A stretch of DNA of 64,000 bases from Podaxis mareebaensis (Eukaryota > Basidiomycota > Agaricomycetes > Agaricales > Agaricaceae). The DNA lies in the NCBI GenBank assembly GCA_018524725.1, contig JAEUWP010000562.1, forward strand, positions 248,001-312,000, given 5' to 3'. Of this stretch, positions 12,390 through 23,750 are shown piece by piece; within the stretch, counting starts at the first letter, position 1; every line of letters starts with the position of its first letter. The notes beneath the pieces were generated by a model. The model was not told the DNA's origin. It worked only from the letters and a program-made list of their open reading frames with translations, and did not search any database. Position numbers and translations under genes: made by a program.

Positions 12390-13647
12390 ATGGTTCGTGT
12401 TCGCTGGCAGCCACTCTTGTCTGGATGCTGATTTGATCCAAAATAGCAAGCAGATATTGAGGCGCTTGTCCTGTCTGGTGAACTATTCAACGGTAAAGAA
12501 CGCTCCTCGTCACCGGCTCGATCAGAATCGTCGGATGATGCTGGGTGGCACGATGACGAACTGGAGCTAAGTCCGGAGGAACAAAAATACAAAGATATGG
12601 GCTATGATTCGGATACGGCGCGGAAGTATGCGCATAAGGCTCATGAAGATGTTAATGCACAGCAAGAGTCGATAGGTATGGGGCCTGGCCGGACGGGCGT
12701 CAAGGGTGTGATTCGGGATCGCGACGAGGCGGCTGAGTTGGAACGGGAAAAGAAGGCGAAGGAGATGGAGAGTTTGAGGATGAGGATGGAAGCGGGGAAC
12801 CTTGGTGGGAAGACGTATTTGGAGGAGGAGAGGGAGAAGGCTGCAAGAGGAGAGGATCGGTTTGATGACCTTATCCTCAAGGAGTTGGAGAGAGAGGTGT
12901 CGAAACGCGATGTGTTTGGTGCACCGAGGGCACGGTTTGGGTACCTGCGCGAAGTTGGAGTGAAACAGTTTGTGAAAGCCGTCGAGCAGGAGGGGAGAGG
13001 AGTGTGGGTGGTGGTGCATATATATGACCCTGTATGTCCTCTTTTTGTTTGTTGCAACCTTGCTCACCTTTGGAACAGTCTTTGGATCGGTGCTATGTTC
13101 TTGATGACTTACTCGCACAACTTGCTAAAGATAATCCAACGACGAAATTTCTTCGCGCAAGGGCGACTGCTCTGGAGTTCGCATTGCTCAAGCAGCCTCG
13201 GTCAAAACCTCGGCCGGTACAACGCCAGCTTCGGACGTACAGGGAAGACGACGACGAGTTCTTCAGCGATGAGCGAGATGAAGACGACGATGACGACCAA
13301 CGGGGTGGCTCACGGGTTGATGACGACGATATCGACCTCGAGATGCTACCGACTCTATTGGTTTACCGCGATGGAGAGCTAGTGCACAATTGGGTCCGTG
13401 TTGACTGGGTAGCAGGAGAGGGGGATGTGGAGGAGTTACTACGCAAGTGAGTTTGTTGGCTCGACTCTTCTCCGAGGCATTGCTTAGTTTCGTTCGTAGT
13501 CACCATATCATCCAGCCAAACATTTTTTCGCAGGAAGACTACCTCCTTGATACAAATCACCCCGATTCTGATGATGGAGATTTCCAAGCAAGCTTGAATA
13601 GGATTCTCAAACGATCTGAAGGACACGACGACGATAGTGACTGGTAG
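12390..13647 (+). CDS. Phosducin-like protein (thioredoxin-fold Gbeta-gamma chaperone)
   Basis: Phosducin-like proteins help the CCT chaperonin fold and assemble Gbeta-gamma dimers in the cytosol. The start is deduced: ATG at 12390 is followed at once by an intron (GTTCGT...AATAG) to 12445, giving M|QADIEALVLSGELF. The N-terminal helix domain has GPGRTGVKGVIRD (about 12685-12715), close to the phosducin signature. The thioredoxin-like domain reads VGVKQFVKAVEQEGRGVWVV, VVHIYDP, intron, SLDRCYVLDDLLAQLAKDNP, then LPTLLVYRDGELVHNW (about 13345-13395). A very acidic insert (DDDEFFSDERDEDDDDDQ) lies inside that domain. The last intron runs from 13446 to about 13499 and leaves an acidic tail ending DDDSDW. 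Closest in form to the PhLP1/Bdm1 type, which is inference from the GVKGVI motif. Confidence 0.88.
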
Positions 13648-14078
13648 CATCTTTTCAGGTATGTATACGATATAGTTCTATCTATTTCATAGAACAACTA
13701 TGGTGAGTTCAACGCTAAATGTAGTGACAACGGACCCCAGTATTCTTGTGCCCACTGTATTTGGTAATACTCAGGTCTACCTTCTCATCCCGCATTTGTT
13801 AGTTGCATTGGCACTTTGTCTATGGCTTGAAGGATAGCGTACGGGGTCATTGGAGTATTTCACACATTCGACTTGATGTCCAAGGATCCTTTATCGTTTT
13901 ACTCGAGGTGTCGAAGCCTGATATCATTTATGGGAATCAGTTGGACCCCTGCAATACTCCTAGGTGGACATGTCACAGCTTTCCCCAGACGTCGTAATCT
14001 AAGCTCTTACCGGGCTACATACCCGGAGCATGAGGAAATTCTTGTCACCTGTCCTTATCCCAACATCTGTCGGTTACG
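13648..14078. other. Intergenic region upstream of the glutamine-synthetase-like gene
   Basis: About 430 bp of presumed 3' flank and promoter; no gene seen. Confidence 0.6.
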
Positions 14079-16319
14079 ATGGCCTCAACATCCCGCTCTC
14101 CGAAGACACACCAAGACCTGGTAGACCTATTACAATATGATACGAAAGTCAAGGTGGCAGGTCCGTCGCCAAAAATTCCTTCACGTTACTGGTAGGCTAA
14201 AGTGCTATACATCACAGGAATTGACGGTATGTGCATTATCTTCAGATTACAACTCGCTTGGATGATAACTTCTCCGCGCTCTTCTAGTCGATGGTATCCT
14301 ACGCGGAAAGTTGCTTGTCAGTACAGTCCGCTTCTTCCAGTACCTTACCTCACATCTGATATCAAGAAATCTGCTAGTCCAAGGAGAAGTTCCTCAGTGC
14401 AGCCAAGACCGATGGCTTTGGCTTTTGCAGTGTCGTATTGTGAGCTTCATCTGGCCTCACTACTAATCGCTCTTGCGACTCAATCTGGCCATTTGCAGCG
14501 GCTGGGACATGCATGATCAGGTGTATTCTCAAGAGCTCCTGATATCCAACAAACGCAACGGCTACCGCGATCTACTCGCCTGGATAGACCTGACGACTTT
14601 TAGGCGCATTCCTTGGGAAAACAACGTTCCGTTCTTCCTGTTAACATTCAGGGATCCGGATTCGAAGGAGGCTCTGGCTGTTGATCCTCGAGGTGTTGTG
14701 GCTCGCACGGAGAAACGTGCTGTTCAGGAGTTGGGATATGTCCCGTATGCTGGCGTTGAATACGAGGTGAGCGAAAGGCTCGTTGGTCCCCACATGTATA
14801 ACCCTGACACGATCCCCTAGTACTTCAACTTTAAAGGTGTGCTCCAGTCGCATCAGTTTGGATCTCGACTTCTGAGGGCTTCATAGAGACGCCCCATTCC
14901 GCTGCCGAGAAGGGTTTTGTTAAACTCAACCCCCTTACACCCGGCAGTGAGTTCCAATCGATATTGATCAGTGATCAGTGCCTAAAGGTAGAACAGTGCA
15001 CGGCTATTCGATGCTTAGGACTCAACTTAATAATGACTATTTCCGAGATATCATGGACAGGGCCTTAGACTTTGAAGTGAATGTTGAGGGACATCGTACG
15101 TCGACGTTAACGTGAAACTGGATGGGATTATCGCCTCCTGATCTACAATCTCTCAGACACTGAAACAGGGCCCGGTGTCTATGAGACCGCCCTGGCGTAC
15201 ACTAACGCTTTAAGGATGGCTGATAATGCGGTTTTATTCAAGTATCTTGCGAAGAGCATTGGCATGAAGTACGACATAATGCCTAGTTTCATGGCCAAGC
15301 CATGGGGAGATGTACGTGCCAAGTAATTTCGCGCTGCGTGGTTTCATTTACGGCTACTCCAGCTCCCAGGGTGCAGCGGGTTGGTGGTTTCATCGGGTTC
15401 TTGATCGAGCCTATCTTCTGACTGAGCATGCAGGCATACCCACGTTTCCTTGCGCGACAAGTCTGGGAGAAATATCTTTGCCATACCCAAAGAGGATTTA
15501 GAATACGGAAGAGTGGATGCTGCGAATGAAGATACCAAGTTTATCAGCCGTGAAGCAGAATTATTTCTTGCTGGAGTCCTAGAGGGTCTTCCTGACGGTG
15601 AGCGTGACTATTAGGTACTGAAACACGTTACTGAGATCTAAGGGCAGTCATGCCAATGGTAAAGCACCGAGTTGCCCAAAAGACACCCAGCTAATGCAGA
15701 TGTTTGGCAGTTGGTTCCTACGATTAACGGGTATAAACGCCTCGTGGGTGGGGAGGCTTTCTGGGCACCCAATGCTGTTACCTATGGGTACGACTCACGC
15801 CAAGCATCGATAAGGATTATCTCTCCACCATCCGTAGCGCCCGAGGCCACGCGTTTTGAAATCCGCGTTCCAGGCGCAGATATGAATCCCTACTACGCTT
15901 TGGGTGCCATATTCTTGTTAGGGATCAGGGGTATAAAGAAAGGAATCGAGCTGAAAGAACCTCCGATCAGCCGTCTATCACCCTCGGATAAGCTTCAAAA
16001 CAAGGTGCGTCGATATATTTGGATTCTATTGTTGGTTCTAGAGTGGGCCGTGGTTGATACTTTGTGGTGTTCGTAGATTAAGATGCTGCCCAGAACCCTG
16101 GAGGAGGCCACATTGCGGATGATGCGTCCTGACAGCATCGCGCGGGAGCCTGGTGTATTCGGGAATGAATTTGTGGAGCACTTTGGAGGGACGAGGTTGC
16201 ATGAGGTGAAGGTTTGGAACGCGGCAGTCACGAACTGGGAAGGTTAGTGGCTTAAGTTCGGGATCCTTCACTTCGTGGCTCATTGTGATCCAGTTGAGCG
16301 GTATCTGGAGCTTGCTTAG
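14079..16319 (+). CDS. Type-I glutamine-synthetase-like enzyme (FluG/gamma-glutamylpolyamine-synthetase group)
   Basis: ATP-dependent gamma-glutamyl ligase fold. Fungal members related to GS-I include FluG and amine-ligating enzymes, so ammonia is not necessarily the substrate. The model has at least ten introns. The start MASTSRSPKTHQDLVDLLQ (14079) leads through two tiny exons to VDGILRGKLL, then SKEKFLSAAKTDGFGFCSV, GWDMHDQVYSQELL, GVEYEYFNF and TETGPGVYETALAY. Next come LPGCSGHTHVSLRDKSGRN (metal and substrate loop; intron inside), DVMPMLVPTINGYKRLV, and the C-terminal catalytic part with EIRVPGADMNPYYALGAIF. The final exon encodes VERYLELA. The frame is uninterrupted when spliced and no key motif is missing. 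It is in tail-to-tail contact with the DUF3074 gene (150 bp apart). Confidence 0.88.
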
Positions 16320-16468
16320 ATGATTCATTGGCCTCGATCGGATCATTCACTGTGTATAGAGTCGGAGATCGAAGAATTTAATACAGCATATGACACAGAA
16401 CATTCACCATGGATAACGAGACTGGGGAACACCACCCGGCAAACTCAGCTCCAAATCCACCTTGGGGA

Positions 16469-17392
16469 TCACGTCGACTTCGGCAGCTTTTCGAACCAGT
16501 GGAAGAAGTGAGGCACGTCCTGACAGATTGCATTCTCCATGGTTAGCATGAGGTTAATATGAAAAGGTGTTGCTTGGGTGTTTACCTCTGATATGGCCTT
16601 TGGCATCTGAAGTTCAGCAATAAACTTCGGGATAAGTCCACCGGTATCGCTTGAAGTTGCCATGCGCCATTCCACGCGCCCATCCTCAAGTTGCTTTATC
16701 TGCTCTACACTGACATAATAGGCCCGGACACCCCTTTCTTCGAGTTTCTGGAGCTCTTTGTCTTCGGAGAGATCAATGGGAATGGAGACGATAAGTCTGT
16801 GATTTGTTTATTACTACAAAATCTTGTTGAAATGAAAGGGACTCACCCCGACGGCGGGTTTGTATCCTCCCTGTGTACCACTTGGAGAACGGTGAACACA
16901 CGATTGGATACAGGGAAGGGGAACTTGTAGAGTAGGGTCCAAATCTGCGCGGTGGGAGAAAGTTCCTTTACTTTTGTGACCTTGTTCAAGACTGGTATAA
17001 ATCTGTAAGAAATGAACGCTCAATGCACTTGGCGGTGAGAGTAATGTCTGATTGACGCACTCTTTCTCATTCACCGCCTTGTCCTTAGCCATTTTGTCCC
17101 AAAGCTGGTCGAACGTAATTTGTTCAGATGGATGCTCACTAACGCGACAATACCAGTTGCTGATATCGGGAGGGCTTGCCGGACGAGACAGAGTCTTGAC
17201 AACTGTGAAATATGTTTTACCCGTCTTCCATGACTCGGTCGACTCGATGAGTTCACGACCGGCTGCGATAATTGACTCCTCGGACGGAATCTCTGGTCAA
17301 ATGAGCAGGCGAAAGGCTTCTTAAGCGAAGAAAGCAGATATACCTGAAAGTTTTAGCGGCCTTATGGTCAGGAGGGGTTTCGAGTCTGCCAT
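16469..17392 (-). CDS. DUF3074 / START-like domain protein
   Basis: Fungal protein with a START-like lipid-binding fold (DUF3074); function unknown. The start MADSKPLLTIRPLKLS is at 17392. Next exons give ESIIAAGRELIESTESWKTG, SPPDISNWYCRVSEHPSEQI and FDQLWDKMAKDKAVNEKEY, then SPTAQIWTLLYKFPFPVSNR, the family-typical FTVLQVV, GVRAYYVSVEQIKQLEDGRV and EWRMATSSDTGGLIPKFIAE. The last exon ends DVPHFFHWFEKLPKST. The WRMATSSDAGG-type motif and the terminal FxxWxEK helix are what I recognise as DUF3074. About 230 residues with several short introns. It sits head-to-tail 183 bp downstream of the bL27m gene, on the same strand. Confidence 0.82.
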
Positions 17393-17575
17393 GCTTCGCA
17401 GTGAGAGGAGGGGTGGGGGTAAAGCCTCTGTGGGTAGCTAGGGTTCCTATTTTTAACCCACGGTGTGGAACGATCATCCGCCGAGGAAGTCAGTGACCGA
17501 TGAAAATTAATTATTATTTAGTCTACACTTCTGGATGTCTGGAGTATCGCTCTAAGATGCTTACGCACAATGAGT

Positions 17576-18166
17576 TTAGTTTACCTGTGCGGTCACGGGT
17601 TGTCGAAGATTTTCATTGAGGTTGACTAGACCGAAGTAACGACTGCGTCCGCGTCCGGCTTCGTCACGGGGAAGAACCTCTCCACGCTCTAGCACGACAC
17701 CCACGAACCGACGCGTCCCGCGCATCCACTTTTCCTTGTAGAAGCGAACAAAGCCGGGGGCTGTGGCGTATATTGTGTGGTCGCGTCCCATCTTAACCTG
17801 AGTGCAATTATGTCGGTGGAAGAACAATGCATAGTACAAGGGCACGTACGTGTTGTCCGGGATGGAATAGAGTACCACGCTGGCGCACAATAATGTTGCC
17901 AGGGATTACATGTTGGTCTAACAAAGGACATAAGTAATTGTGAATGAAACAAGAACAATTGCGACATACCTGAGAATTTTTTGATACCTAGGCGCTTACC
18001 CGGAGAGCCTCCGTGGTTGTGCACCGTGCCTCCTGCACGTTTTGTGGCGGTTCTGATTGAGCCTGTGAACTGTCATTAGAGAAGTTGAAATGAGTCAGGT
18101 ATTTGGCGGACCTAGTAGAGAAAATGGGGATCGAGCAGCATCTGCACAACGAGTCAAGAAAGACAT
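17576..18166 (-). CDS. MRP7: Mitochondrial large-subunit ribosomal protein bL27m
   Basis: bL27 lies near the peptidyl-transferase centre; this is the mitochondrial form. The spliced protein has about 145 residues. The start MSFLTRCADAARSPFSLLG (18166) resembles a mitochondrial presequence. An intron (about 18065-18109) joins it to SIRTATKRAGGTVHNHGGSP, GKRLGIKKFS, then DQHVIPGNIIVRQRGTLFHP, GQH, and VKMGRDHTIYATAPGFVRFY. The ATKRAGGT...NGRDS.KRLGVKK pattern and HPG..VG.G.DHT.FA define bL27. I end it at 17576 (AQVN stop); an intron donor-like GTAAAC at the end leaves open a further exon, as fungal homologues vary at the C-terminus. It is divergent from SKP1 with a short shared promoter. Confidence 0.9.
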
Positions 18167-18363
18167 GTCGAGGGCGGTTGCGCGGTACACTGCCCAAGTC
18201 AATGGTCTGCAGTGTATTGTTCCAAGTGGCACGGGCCCGTCATCGGCAATCACCGAACAGAGCTCCTGCGCAATCATATATGGCCTCGCCACTCATTACT
18301 CCTCCATCACCATCTCCCGCATAACAGCTTTTTCAAACACTCACTCCCTCACTATAACTTGAA
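18167..18363. promoter_or_regulatory. Bidirectional promoter, bL27m / SKP1
   Basis: Only 197 bp separate the two divergent start codons, so both genes must share this sequence for initiation. No TATA box stands out; the SKP1-proximal half is pyrimidine rich (CTCCATCACC, CACTCACTCCCTCAC). Confidence 0.6.
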
Positions 18364-19141
18364 ATGGTTCTCCTAGTCACTTCCGACAACGAGCAATTCC
18401 ACGCCGACAAGGAGGTCGTTGAGCGCAGCGTCCTCATTAAGAATATGCTTGAAGGTATATATCGACCCACATTTCCAGCGTTACACTGGTCTCATTCACA
18501 TTTCTTTACTCCTTTTTGCATAGATGTTGGCGAATCTGATCAACCTATCCCACTCCCCAATGTATCCTCCAGCGTGCTCAAGAAGGTGAGTTATGATTCT
18601 CACATTATCCGAAATTTCGATCATTGACGCCGGTCACTTAGGTTCTTGAGTACTGTGAGCACCACCGTGGCGAGCCCCTCCCTTCTGCAGAATCCGAGTC
18701 TAACCAAGATGAGACGCGCAAACGTACAACTGACATCAGCGAGTGGGATCAAAAGTTCATCACCGTCGATCAGGAGATGCTCTTCGAGATTATCCTTGCT
18801 GCAAACTACCTCGATATCAAGTCTCTCCTGTAAGTTTTGTTTGGACTCACTTGCAACTTTCTGGTATTAAATCACTATCACAGAGATGTGGGTTGCAAGA
18901 CTGTGGCTAACATGATCAAGGGCAAGACGCCCGAGGAGATCCGGAAACTCTTCAACATCGTGAACGATTTCACACCCGAAGAGGAGGTGAGTTGATTTAT
19001 AAATCTATCTTGAAGGTTTGCTAACGCAACAACCAACTCTGTACAGGCGCAGATCAAGAAGGAGAACGTGAGTTGCCTACGATCCTTCATTGCCATTGTG
19101 ACACTCATTATCGTAATCAGGAATGGGCTGAGGATCGCTGA
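18364..19141 (+). CDS. SKP1: SCF ubiquitin-ligase adaptor Skp1 (copy 1, intact)
   Basis: Skp1 bridges cullin-1 and F-box proteins in SCF ubiquitin ligases. The start [20 protein letters not shown] (18364) opens the BTB/POZ-like fold. Exons continue [40 protein letters not shown], an acidic loop, [60 protein letters not shown], and the C-terminal F-box-binding helix EEEAQIKKENEWAEDR, split over two tiny final exons. All segments match the canonical family, including the terminal ENEWAED Trp. About 160 residues, five introns. Two other SKP1-derived copies lie within 5 kb: an inverted fragment and a diverged direct copy. Four F-box genes lie 15-28 kb to the right. Confidence 0.95.
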
Positions 19142-19388
19142 GCTCCCACACTTATCGTACTTTCATTTCATTTACTCGTCGTTGTATCATTGTCATAATC
19201 ACCACCTTGCACTGAATTTGCATTGTCTGTACGATTTTCGACGTTCTACGTATGCCGCACGGGCCCTCGTTGAGAGTACGCGTCTCCACCGCCAAGTGCG
19301 GTGCCTTACGTAAGCCATATTAAGTAGCCCTTTCGGCGTCGAAATTGCTGTAGCTGTTCACCTGTGCCCACAAACAGTCTTTTGTCCT

Positions 19389-21211
19389 ATGCCCATCCCC
19401 GATCTTCCTGGGGACCCCGTTCCACGTAATTCCGAGCAGGAACGCTGGCTCAAAAACCATGTTGCCAGGTTGTGCCAGGTTGATCACGATCGGTGAGTTT
19501 ACAGCTACGTGGTACATGATTAAATTGTTACAAACCGGCTTATATTCGGCTGCTCGTAGATTTCCAGGAAGTCAGCCTGTTAGTTTCGGTGTGAAGGATC
19601 TCGCCAGGCTGGAAACACAAGAGCAAGTTTTCCTTTACAATCCTGCAGGCTTCCGGTTGACGGTCTTTCACCACCTAGTTTCTGGGTATGCGAAAAGTCG
19701 GACGGTGTTCGAGTGCTCTTGCTAGTTTTGACAGATGCTGCCACTGGTGAGCAGACGACTTTCATTGTAAGTCTCCGTACTACTCTCGTGTCCACGAATA
19801 ACCGCTCTTTCTCACAGATTGACCGCCATAACACCTACCGTCAACTTAGCGGGCTTTACTTTCCTCACCACGAAAACCCTGTGAAACCGCTTTTGGACAC
19901 GCTCGTGGATGGCGAACTGGTTATTGATGTAGATCCCATTACCAAGCAAGTTCGTTAACTTGTCTCTTTGGTCGCTGCCGGCTGCCTGGCCAAAGCTGAC
20001 CCCCCGCGTAGGAAACCCTGAGGTATCTAGCGTTTGACTGCTTGGTCGCAGACAACCAGAATGTCATGTCCAGGCCTCTTGACAAACGCTATGGGGTATG
20101 TCTCCTCTATCCGTGTCAGTGTTTCGATCACCAATCCAAATCGAATAGCGTCTAAACGCTTGGTTCTACAAGCCATATTCGAAAATGATGGTGGACCATC
20201 CACATATGGCTGAGCATCAGCCTTTCAGGTACGTCTTCTCCTGTACACCAGGAAAGGGTGCAACTCATCGATCACCCAGTATCGCAGTGAAGCAGATCTT
20301 GTTCTCATACCACGTCAAGGCCGTTTTTGATGGCATTCCGTCGCTCCAACACGGCAACGATGGCCTCATTTATACTTGCGTCAATACGCCTTACACTCCT
20401 GGGACAGACAATAACATGTATGTACACCTTTCTTATGATTTCTTCTCATGGCTCAATTCGTGCGGAAGATTGAAATGGAAGCCTCCTTCGGAGAACTCCA
20501 TAGATTTCAAGCTCGTGCTCCGTTTTCCACCTCACAGAAATGACCCAAACAAGCCGGACTTCCATGCAAAGCCCCTGTTCCTGTTACATGCCTGGTGTGG
20601 GAGTGAGCGAGGTCAGGCAAAGTATGAGCAATATGATGAGATGCATGTTGATGATGACGAATGGGAAAGGTACGTGTTTTCCTCTACTATCCTCACACAC
20701 ATGTATATTCATGCTTTTGAACCAAGGCTAAAACAAAGTGGCGAACAAGTTGATGATCGAATTGTCGAAGTGCATTGGGATCCTGAAATCTCTCGCTGGC
20801 GTATGATGCGATTTCGAGACGACAAGCCCAATGGAAATCACATCAGTGTCGTGGAGAACATCATTCAAAGCATCGCGGAAGGTGTTGAGAAAGAGGCAGT
20901 AAGTGATCCGCCTCCTCTTTACCTCATTTTCACATAACTAATTCCTTATCTCCTACTCCATTACCCAGCTTCTAAAACGTTCGGACGCGATTCGTAACGC
21001 CTGGAAGGCACGTCAAGGACAGCTACCCTCTGCGCCGCAACAGCAATCACAAATGCCTCCGCCTTCAAGATCGATGGCACCACCCGCGTCATCCATGGCG
21101 AAGCCACGTACAGCCGCTATGCCACCCTTAGAACTTCGTTATGGTCCCCTCGCGGCGTCGATTTGGAGCAAAGTTTCTGGACCACCTATTTTTGCCGGGA
21201 TGCACCGTTGA
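19389..21211 (+). CDS. CEG1: mRNA cap guanylyltransferase
   Basis: Nuclear capping enzyme; forms the GpppN cap through a lysyl-GMP intermediate. The start MPIPDLPGDPVPRNSEQERW is at 19389. After two introns the nucleophile motif I reads WVCEKSDGVRVLLLVLTD (about 19685-19735), KxDG intact. Motif III is DTLVDGELVIDVDP (about 19900), IIIa LRYLAFDCLVADNQN, IV NDGLIYTCVNTPY (about 20355), V LKWKPP (about 20470). The OB-fold part has VVENIIQSIAEG. A Gln/Pro-rich tail follows, ending at 21211. One intron (19623 to about 19679) uses a GC donor (AAGA|GCAAGT): a GT donor four bases on would break the frame to FWVCEKSDG. It lies 248 bp downstream of SKP1. The same SKP1-CEG1 pair recurs, decayed, at 22.75-24.7 kb. 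Confidence 0.92.
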
Positions 21212-21527
21212 CGTCGATTATCGGACCATTTCTCCGGGTGCCTCGCTTCTTCAACGTCTTCCGGTAGCCTCCGCCGCAGTCTCGTTCAGGGAACCAGGTG
21301 CCGACTCGCTCGAAACTCAAGTCTCCTAACGATATGTTCCTTAACATGTTACCAGTCATCATCGCTACTTGAATCTTGATGATCTCGCACTCGCAGGCTC
21401 TAGAGTTGTCTTTGATTTCCCGTCCACCTAACTTATGGGTTACACCCCCGCGTTAATATCCTATCCACGCCCTAACAACTATATCTAATCGAGTTCTTGC
21501 CTTGGAACATCTTCATGCCTCACTACC

Positions 21528-21734
21528 TCCATGGATTATTACTGCACCCCTTCGTCGGACTTCCTAAATCTCCTAGGGACACCAGAACCCTATACATCCG
21601 CGGACCACATCTCTTGGTCGGGTGGATCAAAAGCCAAACCAAAAGAGAAAAGTTTTGGAACCGAGGCAATCCGAACAAGAAGGGTTAGGACGTTTAAGAT
21701 AGCGCCCTGCCACTCAGAGTGCTCGCAATTTCAC
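21528..21734 (+). CDS. Small unrecognised open frame downstream of CEG1
   Basis: A 68-codon frame beginning MDYYCTPSSDFLNLL with an ATG at 21531-21533. I do not recognise it. Weak support: sequence homologous to its first 30 codons is kept at about 24877-24960 behind the CEG1 pseudogene (MDYYNSLRQ..., then out of frame), so it belonged to the duplicated segment. It may be the first exon of a gene or just 3' flank. Confidence 0.25.
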
Positions 21735-21969
21735 TAGCTGACCCTTCCGCTAGCACTTCGGTGGCATGGTCAGAGTTGGGCTCGTACGAGGCAAGCCTTG
21801 CTCTCAGGGCCTTCCGATATGCATTTGACCTGATGAACATTATGTCTCAAATTGGTTTTCTATGCATGTATTTAATGAATATCTTGATATTGTATTTCTT
21901 TCATACTCAGATGTGCTATATGACAATGATACAGATACAAGTAAATGAAACAGATGTAGGGTGAGATCT

Positions 21970-22310
21970 CAGGCCTCAATGGTCCTCAGCCCATTTCTGA
22001 TTGAGATGACGAGTGTCACAAGGGCCAAACAATGGCAATGGAAGATTGTAGTAGGCACCTTACATTCTCCTTGATCCGTACCTGTACAGTTACTTTCTGG
22101 GATAGGAAACCTTAGAGGTATTATGAATCAACCTGCCCCTCCAGGTGTAAAGTGGATCACAATCTTGAAGAATTTCCAGATCCTCTTGGGCTCCTTGCCC
22201 ATTCCAGACAGAGTCTTGCAACAATCTCAGTCATAGACATCTAATGCCTAATTAGGTCTGAGCAAACCCTACAGGAGAGGCTTGATGTGAAGGTAGTGGA
22301 TCACAGCCAT
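21970..22310 (-). pseudogene. Inverted SKP1 3'-half fragment
   Basis: Read on the minus strand this stretch lines up with SKP1 exons 3 (end) to 5 including their introns. HYLHIKPLL-like sequence corresponds to [10 protein letters not shown] region matching GTTGCAAGACT..GGCAAG....GAGGATC follows, then CACTTTACACCTGGAGG (versus ATTTCACACCCGAAGAGG), and ACGGATCAAGGAGAATGTAA (versus CAGATCAAGAAGGAGAACGT). It ends AAATGGGCTGAGGACCATTGA (versus GAATGGGCTGAGGATCGCTGA). It has in-frame stops and no 5' half. Intron sequence is kept, so it arose at DNA level, not from mRNA. It lies inverted between the two direct SKP1 copies. Confidence 0.8.
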
Positions 22311-22749
22311 AGAAACTGAAGAAAAGTTAGAGCACAAATTAAAAAGGGTCTTAGAAGAATCTACAGAGGTGTACAACGAGACAGTGCACATGGAAGAACT
22401 AGGTCACATTATTTACATTTTCCGCGCAGTCACCACTATGCTGTCATATCCTATGCTGTGTGGCAAAGTTCCTTATCTCGGAACGGGATAGCCAGGTGAC
22501 CAACAATAAACCCATATATAACACTCACCAGAGGCAAATTTGAATGAAAGCCTCTTGCTGAGGGTAGCATAGGATTTGAATGCGTGAGAATTATACTGGA
22601 CTCACAATTCAGTTATCATCTGTTTGAAATCCATCACAGGGCTCTTCATTGATTCATCTTGGTCCGCCTCCAGTGACTCATTACTCATATCCCAATCTCT
22701 CACTTAACACCCCTTCCAAACATCCACACCGGGCTCATTCAACCTGACA

Positions 22750-23525
22750 ATGGTCCTCCTTGTCTCTTCTGACAACCAACAATTCCATGTTGACAAAGAA
22801 GTTGCTGAGCGCAGTGCCTTCATTGGGAGCTTCCTTGAGGGTGACTCAACCCGCACTTTTAGCACTACCATAGTCTCATTCTCGTCCCCTTACACTCTTC
22901 CATGTAGACGTTGATGAACCTGTCCAACCTATCCCACTTCCCAATGTATCATCCACTGTGCTCGAGAAGGCAAGTTATCATTGCTGTATTGCCAGCTTTG
23001 ATCCTTGATGCCTGCTACCACTCAGGTTCTTGAATACTGTGAACACCACCGCGGTGAACCCCTCCCTTCTGCAGAATCCGAGTCCGCCCAAAATCAGGCA
23101 CACTCGGGCACCATTGATATTGGCGAGTGGGATCAACAGTTTGTCACCGTCAATCAGGAGATGCTCTCCGAGATTACCCGTGCTGCGAACTATCTCGATA
23201 TTAAGTCTCTCATGTACGTTTTCCTGGGATTTTCTTGACCTCCTGGCACTAATTGTCCATGACAGAGATGTTTGTTGCAAGGCTGTGGCTAAGATGATGC
23301 AGGGCAAGACGCCCAAGGAGATCCAGAAACTCTTCAAGATTGAGAGTGATTCCATGCCTAAACAGGCGGTGAGTCCATTTATAAATTTATCTTGAAGATT
23401 TGCTAACGGGAAACCACCTCTCTACAGGCGCAGATCAGGGAGAATGTGAGCTGCATGCTATCTCGGCGTCGCACTATGACACTTATTACACCCATTATCG
23501 TTATCAGGCCGGGGCCGAGGACTGA
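22750..23525 (+). CDS. Skp1 paralogue (copy 2, diverged)
   Basis: Start MVLLVSSDNQQFHVDKEVAE at 22750. Exon order and intron positions are the same as in copy 1: [114 protein letters not shown] stop. It can be spliced without a frameshift. The donor after exon 2 is GC (AAG|GCAAGT) where copy 1 has GTGAGT. The C-terminal F-box-binding tail differs: the acidic EEE and the Trp of ENEWAED in copy 1 are gone (SDSMPKQA...ENAGAED). It may be a functional variant adaptor with changed F-box choice, or a gene on the way to loss; the sequence alone cannot decide. Confidence 0.78.
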
Positions 23526-23750
23526 GTGCACCGACAATGCATACTTTTTTCTTTTACCCATTGTGTTCTTGTCATAATCATCACCTTCCACCGAATATCT
23601 GCGCGATTTTTGTTGTGTGTAATTTTCAATGTTCTTGTGCGCCGCGCAGGCCCTCATGTGGGAGTATATGTCTGCATCCTCAAGTGTAGCTTCTATGCGA
23701 GATTAGGCAACCCGTTCAGTGACATATATTCCTTGTCCCTGCCTGCCATT

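Noticed and set aside
12567..13118. 183-codon minus-strand frame
   Set aside because: Shadow of the phosducin-like gene on the other strand; that gene is supported by family motifs and splice phase.
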